This document shows, in pieces, positions 10,612-18,709 of a stretch of DNA of 64,000 nt. The notes under the pieces are model-generated. The model was given only the letters and a program-made list of their open reading frames with translations, searched no databases and was not told the origin of the DNA. The stretch's first letter is position 1; every line of letters begins with the position of its first letter. Source of the stretch: Marinobacter qingdaonensis (GTDB taxonomy: Bacteria; Pseudomonadota; Gammaproteobacteria; Pseudomonadales; Oleiphilaceae); contig NZ_JAYDCJ010000003.1 of NCBI RefSeq assembly GCF_034555935.1, forward strand, positions 1,488,001 to 1,552,000, read 5' to 3'. A program made the position numbers and the translations under genes.

Positions 10612-11296
10612 CGCGAGCGCCGCCCACACCGGCGATCTGGCCCTGCTGGGCCTGATGCAACTGGTCAGCCCGGCGCTGCCCATCGGCGCCTTCGCCTGGT
10701 CCCAGGGCCTGGAAAGCGCGTTCGAGCTGGGCTGGGTAAACAACGAAGCGGAACTGCGGGAATGGCTGGCGGGCGTGCTGGAAGACGGCCTCAGCCGCTG
10801 CGAACTGCCCCTGCTGGTGCGCCTGCAAACGGCGTGGGCCAATGAAGACGCGAGCACCATCGCCAACTGGAACCAGTGGCTGCAGGCCACCCGGGAAACC
10901 GCCGAACTGAGCGACGAAGACGCCCGCCTCGGCGGTGCCCTGGTCACCCTGTTGCGCAACCTGGAGTTGCTGCCGGCGGAATGGCTGATCCCGGCGGAAG
11001 CCGGTTACATCACCATGTTCGCCTGGGCCGCCCACAAACGTTTTGTACCGGTACGCCAGACGCTGCTCGGCTTTGCCTGGGCCTGGCTGGAAAACCAGCT
11101 GGCGGTCGCCTGCAAAGCCTTGCCCCTGGGCCACACCGCCGCCCAGCGCATCACCGAACACCTGCGGCCAAAACTGGTCGAAGCGGTGGACATCGCTATG
11201 GAACGAGAAGATCACGAACTCGGGCCCATCCTGCCGGGATTGGCGCTCGGGAGCGCGTTACACGAAACCCAATACTCACGGCTTTTTAGAAGCTAG
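10583..11296 (+). CDS. ureF: Urease accessory protein UreF
   Basis: 237 aa from ATG 10583. The family core starts LALLGLMQLVSPALPIGAFA and includes SQGLESAFELG and LPLGHTAAQR. UreF binds UreD and gates UreG GTPase activity during nickel insertion. This start lies inside the His-tail codons of ureE, an overlap of 29 nt. Earlier in-frame Met codons would only add Thr/Pro-rich out-of-frame reading of ureE. A Met at GLMQL would remove conserved residues, so 10583 is the best choice. Confidence 0.93.
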   Translation: MATVTNTLTDASAAHTGDLALLGLMQLVSPALPIGAFAWSQGLESAFELGWVNNEAELREWLAGVLEDGLSRCELPLLVRLQTAWANEDASTIANWNQWLQATRETAELSDEDARLGGALVTLLRNLELLPAEWLIPAEAGYITMFAWAAHKRFVPVRQTLLGFAWAWLENQLAVACKALPLGHTAAQRITEHLRPKLVEAVDIAMEREDHELGPILPGLALGSALHETQYSRLFRS

Positions 11297-11333
11297 AGAA
11301 AACGAATCTGAAAACAACTCCGATGACGGGGGA

Positions 11334-11439
11334 GGCGAGTAGGAAACGCTTTATGAAAATGTGCGGAGCCATGGATGGCGGAGCTCAAGCGCCCATGGAT
11401 GGGCTTGTAGCGTTTTTCATAAAGCGTTTCCTACTTGCC
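11334..11439. repeat. Palindromic element 2: 26-bp stem with the same core as element 1
   Basis: Arms 11334-11359 and 11414-11439 are inverted repeats, 25/26 identical, again with one G-T wobble at the equivalent position. The core 11360-11413 begins with the same 32 nt as element 1 (31/32 identical), then has a second hairpin CCCATGGATGGG where element 1 has CACATGGACGTG, so stem bases changed in pairs. Arm sequences differ from element 1 but stay self-complementary. Fills the ureF-ureG gap. Confidence 0.9.
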
Positions 11440-11476
11440 GACCTTCTCGGAACGAAATGCAGAAAGGAGAACTAAG

Positions 11477-12115
<639 letters not shown>

Positions 12116-12156
12116 ACGAAATGATTAACCGATTTAAGAACTACGGAGAAAGAACC

Positions 12157-12342
12157 ATGAGACTACGTAACCAATTTGCTATGGCTGCCAGCCTTGTCCT
12201 TGCTGCTGGCGCTGCCTGGGGGCATCCAGGGCACGAAGCTATTGGGGATGTTTTGCATATTGAGTATTTGGTGGCGGGGGCCGCTGCGGTTGTCACGGCG
12301 GTTTATGGAGTGACGCTATGTAAGCGTAGCAAGCGGGGCTGA
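12157..12342 (+). CDS. Small exported/membrane protein downstream of ureG
   Basis: 61 aa from ATG 12157 (GGAGAAAGAACC just upstream). Residues 1-22 look like a signal peptide ending GAAWG, followed by HPGHEAIGD and one hydrophobic helix (about 33-53), then a basic tail CKRSKRG. The His-x-x-His after the signal peptide resembles the start of HupE/UreJ nickel transporters, but the rest of such a transporter is missing. It could be a remnant or a genuine small metal-related protein. No named family recognised. Lies 41 nt after ureG on the same strand. Confidence 0.6.
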   Translation: MRLRNQFAMAASLVLAAGAAWGHPGHEAIGDVLHIEYLVAGAAAVVTAVYGVTLCKRSKRG

Positions 12343-12404
12343 ACCACCGCCTTGAGTAAAGTGGAGGGCGCTGCTCGTTAAACCTCGACTACCTGAAAGA
12401 GCAG

Positions 12405-12434
12405 AAAGCTGTGCAGGCAGGGCCGCACAGCTTT
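12405..12434 (+). terminator. 10-bp hairpin after the urease block, possible terminator
   Basis: AAAGCTGTGC at 12405-12414 pairs perfectly with GCACAGCTTT at 12425-12434 around a 10-nt loop. No long T-run follows, so termination would be weak or Rho-assisted. It is the first strong hairpin after the last + strand gene of the block. Confidence 0.4.
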
Positions 12435-12472
12435 GCTCCGTCCTGCTGTGCATTGACGGGACACACGAACAA

Positions 12473-12497
12473 AAAAGGCAGCCCGAGGCTGCCTTTT
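12473..12497 (-). terminator. Intrinsic terminator of the cold-shock gene
   Basis: AAAAGGCAGCC (12473-12483) pairs with GGCTGCCTTTT (12487-12497) around a 3-nt loop. Read on the minus strand it ends in a run of six T and lies 21 nt beyond the stop of the cold-shock gene. The same stem could also stop + strand transcripts. Confidence 0.85.
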
Positions 12498-12518
12498 AAA
12501 TCACGTTATGCCTGCTAA

Positions 12519-12725
12519 TTACAGGGCAACAACGTTCTCTGCCTGCGGGCCTTTCTGGCCCTGGGTCACGGTGAACTCCACTTCCTGGCCTTCGGCCAGA
12601 GTTTTGAAACCGCCACCCTGAATAGCGCTGTAGTGAACAAAGACGTCTGCGCCGCCTTCACGAGTAATAAAGCCAAAACCTTTTGCTTCGTTGAAGAACT
12701 TAACGTTGCCGGTAATTGTAGACAT
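12519..12725 (-). CDS. Cold-shock domain protein (CspA family)
   Basis: 68 aa single cold-shock domain. RNP1 is KGFGFITRE and RNP2 is DVFVHYSAI, both complete for single-stranded nucleic-acid binding. The start [13 protein letters not shown] is chosen over an upstream Met (MIKIRIF) because it matches family N-termini. The upstream region to about 12950 is AT-rich, as expected for the long leader of Csp mRNAs. A strong terminator follows. Acts as an RNA chaperone in the cytoplasm. Confidence 0.95.
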   Translation of the reverse strand: MSTITGNVKFFNEAKGFGFITREGGADVFVHYSAIQGGGFKTLAEGQEVEFTVTQGQKGPQAENVVAL

Positions 12726-13044
12726 AGTAAATATCCTGATTTTAATCAAAAAGTGCCGCCAAGAGATCGTTGTGATCTTTGATCAGCGATATGCGGGAAA
12801 CAAAAAACGTGCAGGGTCAAAAACAGGACTATAAGGTATGGCTACTCAAAAGGTCTTATTCGTGAAATGCTTTGCTAAATCTTTCCAACGACCGAGACAG
12901 TACGCTATTTAACCGGAACTGCATAGGAAAGTTTTCATTTATTCACGCTGTTTCTTCTTTCGTCCAGTAATCACTCGACTGTTGTTGACGCCAAGCGACT
13001 GAATTCCCGCACTAAGTTCTAGGCCTGAGGCGTCTTACTTTTTA
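12726..13044. other. Gene-free spacer, csp leader/promoter side
   Basis: About 320 bp without a plausible gene. It is clearly more AT-rich than its surroundings between 12780 and 12990, consistent with a csp promoter and leader on the minus strand. At its right end (13045) begins sequence homologous to the 3' end of the BtuF-like gene located at 18710. Confidence 0.5.
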
Positions 13045-13057
13045 TTGGGTATCGATG

Positions 13058-13372
13058 TCACACCCGATCCATAATCCCGCACAACGCATCCAATCCATCC
13101 GTCAGCGCCGCGGGCCCCGGCTGAAGAATCAGCGGTGACTTGATCTCATACAGGTGACCGTTTCTCACCGCCGGAATCTCACCCCATCCAGGCCGCTCGG
13201 CCACCTGCTCCGGCCGAAACTTCCGCCCGCACCAGGAGCCGATGATGATGTCCGGTTGGCGCTGGATAACATCCGCCGGGTTTTCGATGATGCGTTCCTT
13301 AGCGCCGGGCTCGGCGGCTCGTTCCGGGAAGATGTCTTCGCCGCCGGCAATGCCGATCAGTTCTGATACCCA
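13058..13372 (-). pseudogene. Duplicated C-terminal part of the BtuF-like gene
   Basis: The 315 bp align without gaps to 18710-19024, with about 24 base differences by eye. The reading frame is open to the same stop, encoding the last 104 or so residues beginning WVSELIGIAGGED. By my count only two differences change the protein (Glu to Ala, Val to Gly). Homology also extends about 13 bp past the stop. The 5' two thirds of the gene are missing: homology breaks at 13373, just where the transposase-derived element begins. It has no start, so it is presumably not expressed. Confidence 0.9.
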
Positions 13373-13379
13373 AGGAAAA

Positions 13380-13408
13380 CCGGGACAGATTTATTTTTCC
13401 GGATGCTC
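13380..13408 (+). repeat. 29-bp direct repeat, left copy
   Basis: Matches 15173-15201 at 25 of 29 positions, in the same orientation. The shared sequence is CCGGGRCAGATTTAT then a T-rich stretch and a GATGCTC/AATGCTC end. It includes the left end of the RAYT-derived element. The two copies bracket the S41 peptidase gene. Confidence 0.8.
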
Positions 13409-13517
13409 CAGTACCTCGGGGCTAATTTGAGCCCCTATTAACCGGCTTGGTAGTTCGGTTAACCTCGACATTCAATGCACAGAACGGATGCTGTGCTTCC
13501 AAAGCAAGGAGAAGCTG

Positions 13518-13667
13518 ATGCCCAGATAGGCCAGGGTGATTGTGCCCGGCTTTCACCGCCAGATTGTTCAGCGCGGACATAACCGCCAAACGGTGTTCGT
13601 CGAGCCCCGGGATTTTGAGCATTACCTGGCAAACCTTCAGGAATGGAAGCAGGTCTATGCAAAATAG
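13518..13667 (+). pseudogene. 5' remnant of a REP-associated tyrosine transposase
   Basis: ATG at 13518 opens a 50-codon frame with a stop at codon 4 and then ARVIVPGFHRQIVQRGHNRQ followed by TVFVEPRDFEHYLANLQEWK. This is the well-known N-terminus of TnpA_REP/RAYT proteins (Y1 transposase family), including the first His-containing strand. The frame ends at TAG 13665-13667, so the catalytic Tyr region is absent. Truncated and internally stopped: not functional. Confidence 0.85.
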
Positions 13668-13741
13668 ATCTGTCCCTGTTTTCTGATTGTGTGGCTGTAG
13701 CCTGACGTCTGAAAGTAACAGAAATGGATCTGGAGTCTTCT

Positions 13742-15127
13742 ATGAAACCCGTCCAACGCCGCGGCAGTTCTCTTTCGAGCCCTGATTTTGCAAGCCTGCA
13801 GGGTGTCTGGCGTTCCCAGGGTTACGGCACTGTGTTGCTGATCGAAGAAGATTGGTACACCCTTTTCGAAGAAACCACTATTAGCTGCCGGAAGATTCAT
13901 GAGGGCAGTGTTGAAGAACTTGAGAACTATTACGAGGATTTGGAGTTATCCCCGGGTGGCCAGGCGTTCAGTGCCCATCGGGTAACTGGCGTATCACGTA
14001 TCAGGTTCCGCCGCCTTAAAGGATTGCCCGCCAGCGTCACCGAAAGTCACAGGCATAGGTCAAAGGATCCGCACTACAACTTTGAGGTTTTCTGGCGAAC
14101 CTTTCACGAGCAATACGCCCTGTTTGAACTCAAGGGTGTGGCCTGGGACCGGGCCTATCATGACTATCTTCCCCAGATTAACGCGAACCCATCACAAGAA
14201 ACGCTATTTGCCACCATGGTTGCGATGCTAGGGCCCCTGAAGGATGGCCACATTCGTCTGCATTCACCCTTGGGTCATTACCGGGCCGGTGCCGAGCCGG
14301 CGCTCTTCAGGCGGCTGACACGGGAACTTGAAGATGCCAATGATGGCAGGGAGCTCACCAGCTACCTGGGGGATCTCAAGGAATCGGCACGCGACTTGAT
14401 CCATGAGGATTATCTTTCAGGCGCCCTCAGTCATGGCGGCAACCGGCTGGTGGAATGGGGGAGGCTCAATGATCTCATCGGTTACCTGAACATCCGGGCC
14501 ATGGCCGGGCAAAGTGGCAAGTCAGGCAAACCGGCTGCGGATATTAATGCGGTCGACAGTGTGATGAAGAGGGTGCTGGCAGATATTGGCGAGCTCCCCA
14601 ATCTGGTGATCGATCTTCGCAACAATGGTGGGGGGTACGATGGTGTCGCACTGCGCATTGCCGCGTACCTGATGGATCGCAAGCGGCTGGCGTTCACCAA
14701 GTCAGCTCGTCATGGCAATGGCTTCACCGGAAAGCAGTCTGTCTATGTCACGCCTGCCGATGAGACTTACCAGGGCAACCTGTTTGTGCTGACCAGCGAG
14801 CTTACGGCCAGTGCCGCAGAAATCTTCGTGCTCTCATTGCTGCAGCATCCCCGTCTCACCCTGATTGGCGAGCCTACCCAGGGCATCCTTTCCGACACGC
14901 TCGAGCGCCATCTGCCAAATGGCTGGCACCTGACCTTGTCCAATGAAATCTACCGGGCTTACGACGGGGAGATCTACGAAGATGTCGGCATCCCGCCACA
15001 CATCCGTCTGAAGTACCTTGGCCGAAAAGGGCGCGAGGAAGGCAAAGACCCGATGCTGGAGCGGGTCATCAAGCTGGTTGGCGGGTCATGCCGTCGTGGT
15101 TCGGGTGATCAGGCAGCTCAGCGATAA
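13742..15127 (+). CDS. S41-family (tail-specific protease-like) peptidase
   Basis: 461 aa from ATG 13742, chosen because GGAG lies 6 nt upstream; an in-frame ATG at 13724 would add 6 residues. No signal peptide. The C-terminal half is an S41 catalytic domain: LVIDLRNNGGGYDG, then LFVLTSELTASAAEIF carrying the nucleophile Ser, then IGEPTQGILSDTLE. The Lys of the Ser/Lys dyad in CtpA-type members is not at its usual place (TQG instead of TFGKG), so this belongs to the IRBP/tricorn-like side of the family or uses another base. There is no PDZ domain. Bracketed by direct repeats, so possibly brought in as a unit. Confidence 0.85.
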   Translation: MKPVQRRGSSLSSPDFASLQGVWRSQGYGTVLLIEEDWYTLFEETTISCRKIHEGSVEELENYYEDLELSPGGQAFSAHRVTGVSRIRFRRLKGLPASVTESHRHRSKDPHYNFEVFWRTFHEQYALFELKGVAWDRAYHDYLPQINANPSQETLFATMVAMLGPLKDGHIRLHSPLGHYRAGAEPALFRRLTRELEDANDGRELTSYLGDLKESARDLIHEDYLSGALSHGGNRLVEWGRLNDLIGYLNIRAMAGQSGKSGKPAADINAVDSVMKRVLADIGELPNLVIDLRNNGGGYDGVALRIAAYLMDRKRLAFTKSARHGNGFTGKQSVYVTPADETYQGNLFVLTSELTASAAEIFVLSLLQHPRLTLIGEPTQGILSDTLERHLPNGWHLTLSNEIYRAYDGEIYEDVGIPPHIRLKYLGRKGREEGKDPMLERVIKLVGGSCRRGSGDQAAQR

Positions 15128-15172
15128 ATCCGTTGCCAGCCGGTAGGTATCGAAATCCCAAGCCCGGCGAGT

Positions 15173-15201
15173 CCGGGGCAGATTTATCTTTTCGAATGCT
15201 C
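15173..15201 (+). repeat. 29-bp direct repeat, right copy
   Basis: Right copy of the repeat at 13380-13408 (25/29 identical). It carries the GGGCAGATTTATCTTTT variant of the element end. It lies between the S41 gene and the DJ-1/PfpI gene. Confidence 0.8.
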
Positions 15202-15297
15202 ATTGCCGGAAAGCCTGTAGTACCCCCTTAATACCCGCTCAATAACCGCCACTGCTACTGTTTCCAAACGCCCCAAAACAACCACAAGGAGACAGTC

Positions 15298-15867
15298 ATG
15301 AGCGGGAAGAAAATTCTGATGATCACCGGTGATTTCACCGAGGACTACGAAACCATGGTGCCGTTCCAGGCACTGCAGGCCGTCGGCCACACGGTTCATG
15401 CCGTGTGCCCGGACAAAAAGGCAGGCGACACCGTGGCCACAGCCATTCACGACTTCGAGGGTGACCAGACCTACACCGAAAAACCGGGCCATCGGTTTGC
15501 CCTGAATGCGGATTTCGAGGGACTGGATCCAGCCGCTTATGACGCGCTGGTGGTGCCCGGCGGTCGCGCCCCCGAATACCTGCGACTGAACAAAGAGGTG
15601 CAGAAGCTGGTTCGTCATTTCTTCGAAACTAACAAGCCAGTGGCGGCGATCTGCCACGGTGCCCAGTTATTGGCCGCCGCGGGGGTTCTGGAGGGTCGCA
15701 AATGCTCGGCCTATCCGGCCTGCCAGCCGGAGGTGGAACTGTCTGGCGGGACCTTCGCCGGTATCGAAGTTGATCAAGCGGTCACCGATGCTAATCTGGT
15801 AACAGCGCCCGCATGGCCTGCGCACCCGGCCTGGCTGGCGCAGTTCTTCAAGTTGCTGGACCAGTAG
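15298..15867 (+). CDS. DJ-1/PfpI family protein
   Basis: 189 aa, single class-I glutamine-amidotransferase-like domain. The nucleophile elbow is [14 protein letters not shown] with Cys119, and an acidic residue of FTEDYE near position 15-18 is positioned to activate it. This group includes intracellular protease PfpI and DJ-1-type deglycase/glyoxalase-like proteins; the substrate cannot be told from sequence. RBS AAGGAG lies 7 nt before the ATG. Soluble cytoplasmic protein. Stands alone, 60 nt before a ribbon-helix-helix gene that may share the transcript. Confidence 0.9.
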   Translation: MSGKKILMITGDFTEDYETMVPFQALQAVGHTVHAVCPDKKAGDTVATAIHDFEGDQTYTEKPGHRFALNADFEGLDPAAYDALVVPGGRAPEYLRLNKEVQKLVRHFFETNKPVAAICHGAQLLAAAGVLEGRKCSAYPACQPEVELSGGTFAGIEVDQAVTDANLVTAPAWPAHPAWLAQFFKLLDQ

Positions 15868-15927
15868 CTCAGCAGGGGCCGGTCCACCGGCCCATCAGCA
15901 CTTTCCATCACTTCCAGGGAGGTCGTC

Positions 15928-16308
15928 ATGTGCAAGCTCTTCATCAACGCCGATCCCGAGCTTTGGGTCAGCCGGACCCACTCCCTGCGTATTGATGGGA
16001 TGGTGACCAGCGTTCGGATGGAAAACGCCTTCTGGCAGGTGCTGGCCGAATTGGCCGAACGGGATGGCATGAACCTGCCGCAGATGATCACCCGGCTGTA
16101 CCACGAGTCCATCGATGCCGGGCATGACCTCGGCAACTTCACGTCTTTCCTGCGAGTGTGCGCACTTCGCTACCTGGAGCTGCAACTGAGCGGCGATGTA
16201 CCGATGGATACTCGGGTTCCGATTGCCTCACTGGATGCCGACCGGATTCTTGCGGGCAATCCCGGTGAGGCGGCCATGCCCGACTTGGTTACTAAAGCAA
16301 AGCATTGA
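15928..16308 (+). CDS. Ribbon-helix-helix domain protein (RHH_4 type)
   Basis: 126 aa. The segment RTHSLRIDGMVTSVRMENAF, then WQVLAELAERDGMNLPQMIT and LYHESIDAGHDLGNFTSFLRV, matches the RHH_4 family: a beta strand followed by two helices, with a long stretch to the conserved FTSFLRVCALRYL. A DNA-binding role is likely from the fold; no target is known. Same strand as the DJ-1 gene, GGGAGG near the start. Followed by a 31-nt imperfect hairpin at 16388. Confidence 0.85.
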   Translation: MCKLFINADPELWVSRTHSLRIDGMVTSVRMENAFWQVLAELAERDGMNLPQMITRLYHESIDAGHDLGNFTSFLRVCALRYLELQLSGDVPMDTRVPIASLDADRILAGNPGEAAMPDLVTKAKH

Positions 16309-16387
16309 CGCCAGACGAATTGGAACGGTTGGCGATCGATAGCTGAAAGCTGACCGAAGGTAGCCGGGTTTTGGATGGGATTTAAAG

Positions 16388-16418
16388 CCAGGACAGATCG
16401 ACTATTCATCTGCCCTGG
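16388..16418. terminator. Hairpin between convergent genes
   Basis: CCAGGACAGAT (16388-16398) pairs with ATCTGCCCTGG (16408-16418), 10 of 11 bp, with a 9-nt loop. It sits between the convergent genes ending at 16308 and 16435, so it may stop transcription from both sides, though no T-run follows. The GGACAGAT core echoes the RAYT-element ends at 13375-13683, so it may also be a relic of that family. Confidence 0.45.
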
Positions 16419-16434
16419 TTGTTAGGCTGGGCCG

Positions 16435-17049
16435 TTACTGAACGTCGTAAACCTCAATAATCGTTTCAGCCAGTTCAAGGTCGTTTTCGTTCGCCAACGC
16501 AAGTTGATTCAGTGCCCTAATGGTTGTGTCTTTCTGTGAGGCATTGATGCCAAGCAAGTGCACGATGGTGTCTACCTTCTCCCCACCGCCAGTCGCCAAC
16601 TGGTGGCGAAACTCTCCGCTAAACGCAATGATGATCTCTTTGATCTGGCGTTTCTTGGAGGTCGAAATTCCTGTGGGTGTGTCGGGCTTCAGGGTGACGA
16701 AGTATTGGTCAGGAGAATACTCATGGATCGCCCCGGAGACGCCATCCGTGGTGGAGCCGACCAGGCCGCCAAGCACAATATTTCCGAAAAACCATGGGTT
16801 GGTGGTCGTGGAAAGTTGAGCGGTGTAGGTCTTATAACCTTCTTTCTCAAAGGTAAGGGACTGGTTCGACGCGCGGTCCACCGGTACGGTTAGCGGGGTT
16901 TTACCGAGAACTCGGCCAGCGACCGTAACGGTAGCTTCTTCAGGTTCGCTGTTGAAGGTGATTTTTTGATCGGTCCCAGAGACGACTGATGCGCAACCGG
17001 TTGAGAGAAACGCAATGGCGGCAAGTGTAATGAGTAGTGGAGACTTCAT
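16435..17049 (-). CDS. PEGA-domain lipoprotein
   Basis: 204 aa. Signal peptide with lipobox LSTGC (Cys19), so a lipid-anchored envelope protein. Residues about 28-85 form a PEGA-type beta domain (FNSEPEEATVTVAGRVLGKTPLTV, FEKEGYKTYTAQL), a domain common in surface proteins. A Gly-rich hydrophobic stretch (FGNIVLGGLVGSTTDGVSGA) follows, then an alpha-helical C-terminus. Function unknown. Transcribed together with the lipoprotein gene upstream (36 bp gap). Confidence 0.8.
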   Translation of the reverse strand: MKSPLLITLAAIAFLSTGCASVVSGTDQKITFNSEPEEATVTVAGRVLGKTPLTVPVDRASNQSLTFEKEGYKTYTAQLSTTTNPWFFGNIVLGGLVGSTTDGVSGAIHEYSPDQYFVTLKPDTPTGISTSKKRQIKEIIIAFSGEFRHQLATGGGEKVDTIVHLLGINASQKDTTIRALNQLALANENDLELAETIIEVYDVQ

Positions 17050-17085
17050 GGTGCTTCCTTGTCGTTGATTTGATTTCCAGAAAAC

Positions 17086-17637
17086 TTATTGTGCGAGAGA
17101 GATGTTGCCAGGCTGAATCTGCAGTTCGGAGAGTTTCTCAATGAGGCCCTGAATGTTGGCTTTTCCGGATCCTTCGTTGGCCAGCCTCAGGCGCTTAATG
17201 GCAGCAAAGGCGTCGCCGATGGTGGCAGTGTAGGGGGCGACAATCGTCTCGTTCAGTACAACAGCGCCGTTGTTTTCACGGTCAGTCAGGATGTATCTGA
17301 CGTGAGTGGTTACTTCGAAGTCCAGGCCGAACATGGGCTGATCCACTTCCAGCAGCAGCGCTTCAAGCTGATAACGACCAGTGCCGGCGAGCAGGCCCTG
17401 TTTTTGTAGTGTTTGTTTGAGTGCTCCTGCAAAGGCATCGTTATCGATCTCGGAGGTCCATGCGGGGTTTGTTTTTTCACCGCCGGAAACGGTGGTGACA
17501 TCCACGTTGTCTTCCAGGGACGTGTCGTAACCCTTCACTGGTCCTTCGTACACCATGTTGCCCATTTGTGCGCCGGAAGCGCAGCCGGTGAGGTAGAGTA
17601 GAGCGGCCAGTACTGCCAGGATCCTTGCATTTTTCAC
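17086..17637 (-). CDS. Putative lipoprotein
   Basis: 183 aa. Lipobox LTGC at residues 16-19. The mature region contains a domain resembling the UPF/LptE-like lipoproteins that sense or assemble envelope polymers: GRYQLEALLLEVDQPMFGLDF then VRYILTDRENNGAVVLNETI. No confident family. Immediately upstream of and co-oriented with the PEGA lipoprotein gene, so the two products may act in the same envelope complex. RBS GAAGGAATC before the ATG. Confidence 0.75.
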   Translation of the reverse strand: MKNARILAVLAALLYLTGCASGAQMGNMVYEGPVKGYDTSLEDNVDVTTVSGGEKTNPAWTSEIDNDAFAGALKQTLQKQGLLAGTGRYQLEALLLEVDQPMFGLDFEVTTHVRYILTDRENNGAVVLNETIVAPYTATIGDAFAAIKRLRLANEGSGKANIQGLIEKLSELQIQPGNISLAQ

Positions 17638-17891
17638 AGTAGATTCCTTCTTACCTGATTCATTATTTTGGGTTGTTTTCTGACGACGAACGGACGTTCA
17701 TCGCGGCTCGCCATGGTAGCTGAGCGTTGATGAGCTTGCTATGAAGCGAAGAGTGCTCTGAGTAAAACTTCGTTAAATGGGGAGGACTGATTTGCCACCA
17801 AGGGCGTTACAGATGCCCAAAAGCGGAACTCCCAAAAGTGCTTCATCTTTCACGACTGTTCGTCGATGTGGGGTAAAGCAAAGATGCTCGC
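17638..17891. other. Spacer upstream of the lipoprotein pair
   Basis: No gene seen. Holds the promoter of the minus-strand lipoprotein pair. A minus-strand open frame running from 18232 into this region is the reverse reading of the cold-shock/DUF1294 gene and was not accepted. Confidence 0.4.
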
Positions 17892-18041
17892 ATGATAGAT
17901 TTGGGACCAGCTTTCAAGCCATTGCCTAACGCGCCTTGGTATATGATCGCCGCAGCATTGGGTAATTCGGATCTACAGCGTTTGAGCCGCTGTGACAGGG
18001 CGTGTGCCCACCTTGAATCGCGGAGTCGTGTCATTAAATGA
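17892..18041 (+). CDS. Possible 49-aa leader ORF overlapping the next start
   Basis: ATG 17892 opens a 49-codon frame that ends in TGA at 18039-18041, overlapping the downstream start as ATGA. The predicted peptide has a hydrophobic middle (WYMIAAALGN) and a basic, Cys-containing end (SRCDRACAHLESRSR). No family resemblance. The only support is the overlap and the poor Shine-Dalgarno spacing of the downstream gene (GGAG 12 nt before its ATG), which would fit translational coupling. Could be chance. Confidence 0.3.
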   Translation: MIDLGPAFKPLPNAPWYMIAAALGNSDLQRLSRCDRACAHLESRSRVIK

Positions 18042-18682
18042 ACCACAAAGGAACCCTCACCAACTGGAACGACGCCAAGGGCTTCGGTTTCATCACTCCA
18101 GAGGGCGGTGGCGAACGTGTCTTTGCCCACATCAGCAGCTACGCCGGCCGAGGTCGCCCCATTGGTAATCGAAAAGTCGCGTACAGTCTCGTGAAGGACG
18201 AGAAAGGTCGGCCGAGGGTAGGGCGGTTCCAATATTTGGGGACTGCGCGTGTGGGGGCGAGTATCGCGCCCGGGTTCTGGCTCGCCGCTGCTCTGGTTCT
18301 GGCGTTTTTCGCGGTGCTATGTGGCCTGTGCGATGAGGACTATCTGCCGGTCACGTTTGTAGGAGCCTATAGTGCCGTCAGCCTCGTCGCCTTCGTGATG
18401 TACTGGATCGACAAGCGCGCCGCCACCCGAGGCGCGCAGCGCACACCTGAGACCACCCTCCACCTCTTCGAACTGTGCTGCGGCTGGCCTGGGGCGCTGC
18501 TTGCCCAGCAGATCTTTCGGCACAAAACCCGCAAGGTCAGTTACCAGGTCGTGTTCTGGCTGGCCGTAATCGTCAACGTTGGTGCGTTGGGATGGCTGCT
18601 GATTGCGCCAGAGACGATGAGTTTGCGAGCGCAGTTGGGGTTCGATCTGACTAGATCCCTACAGCCGCTCATTTCCCGGTAA
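18038..18682 (+). CDS. Cold-shock domain fused to DUF1294 membrane domain
   Basis: 214 aa. Residues 1-70 are a cold-shock domain with RNP1-like KGFGFITPE and RNP2-like RVFAHISSY. Residues about 80-200 hold four hydrophobic segments with the DUF1294 signature: YWIDKRAA, then LFELCCGWPGALLAQQ..RHKTRKVSYQ. This fusion is common in proteobacteria, but its role is unknown; it would tether an RNA/DNA-binding domain to the inner membrane. Start ATG 18038 overlaps the stop of a possible leader ORF. Confidence 0.9.
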   Translation: MNHKGTLTNWNDAKGFGFITPEGGGERVFAHISSYAGRGRPIGNRKVAYSLVKDEKGRPRVGRFQYLGTARVGASIAPGFWLAAALVLAFFAVLCGLCDEDYLPVTFVGAYSAVSLVAFVMYWIDKRAATRGAQRTPETTLHLFELCCGWPGALLAQQIFRHKTRKVSYQVVFWLAVIVNVGALGWLLIAPETMSLRAQLGFDLTRSLQPLISR

Positions 18683-18709
18683 GCCGTTGGCAGGCTTTGG
18701 GTATCGCTG

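Larger units (their letters stand above)
13375..13683. mobile_element. Decayed REP-transposase (RAYT) element with 23-bp inverted ends
   Basis: The ends 13375-13397 and 13661-13683 are inverted repeats (21/23 identical) centred on GGGACAGATYTATTTT. Inside are REP-like hairpins, GGGGCT..AGCCCC near 13427-13444 and TTAACCG..CGGTTAA near 13438-13462, and the 5' remnant of a RAYT gene. The GGGACAGATTTATTTT end sequence is one I associate with single-stranded-DNA transposase relatives in gammaproteobacteria. The element abuts the broken end of the BtuF-like duplication. Confidence 0.65.
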
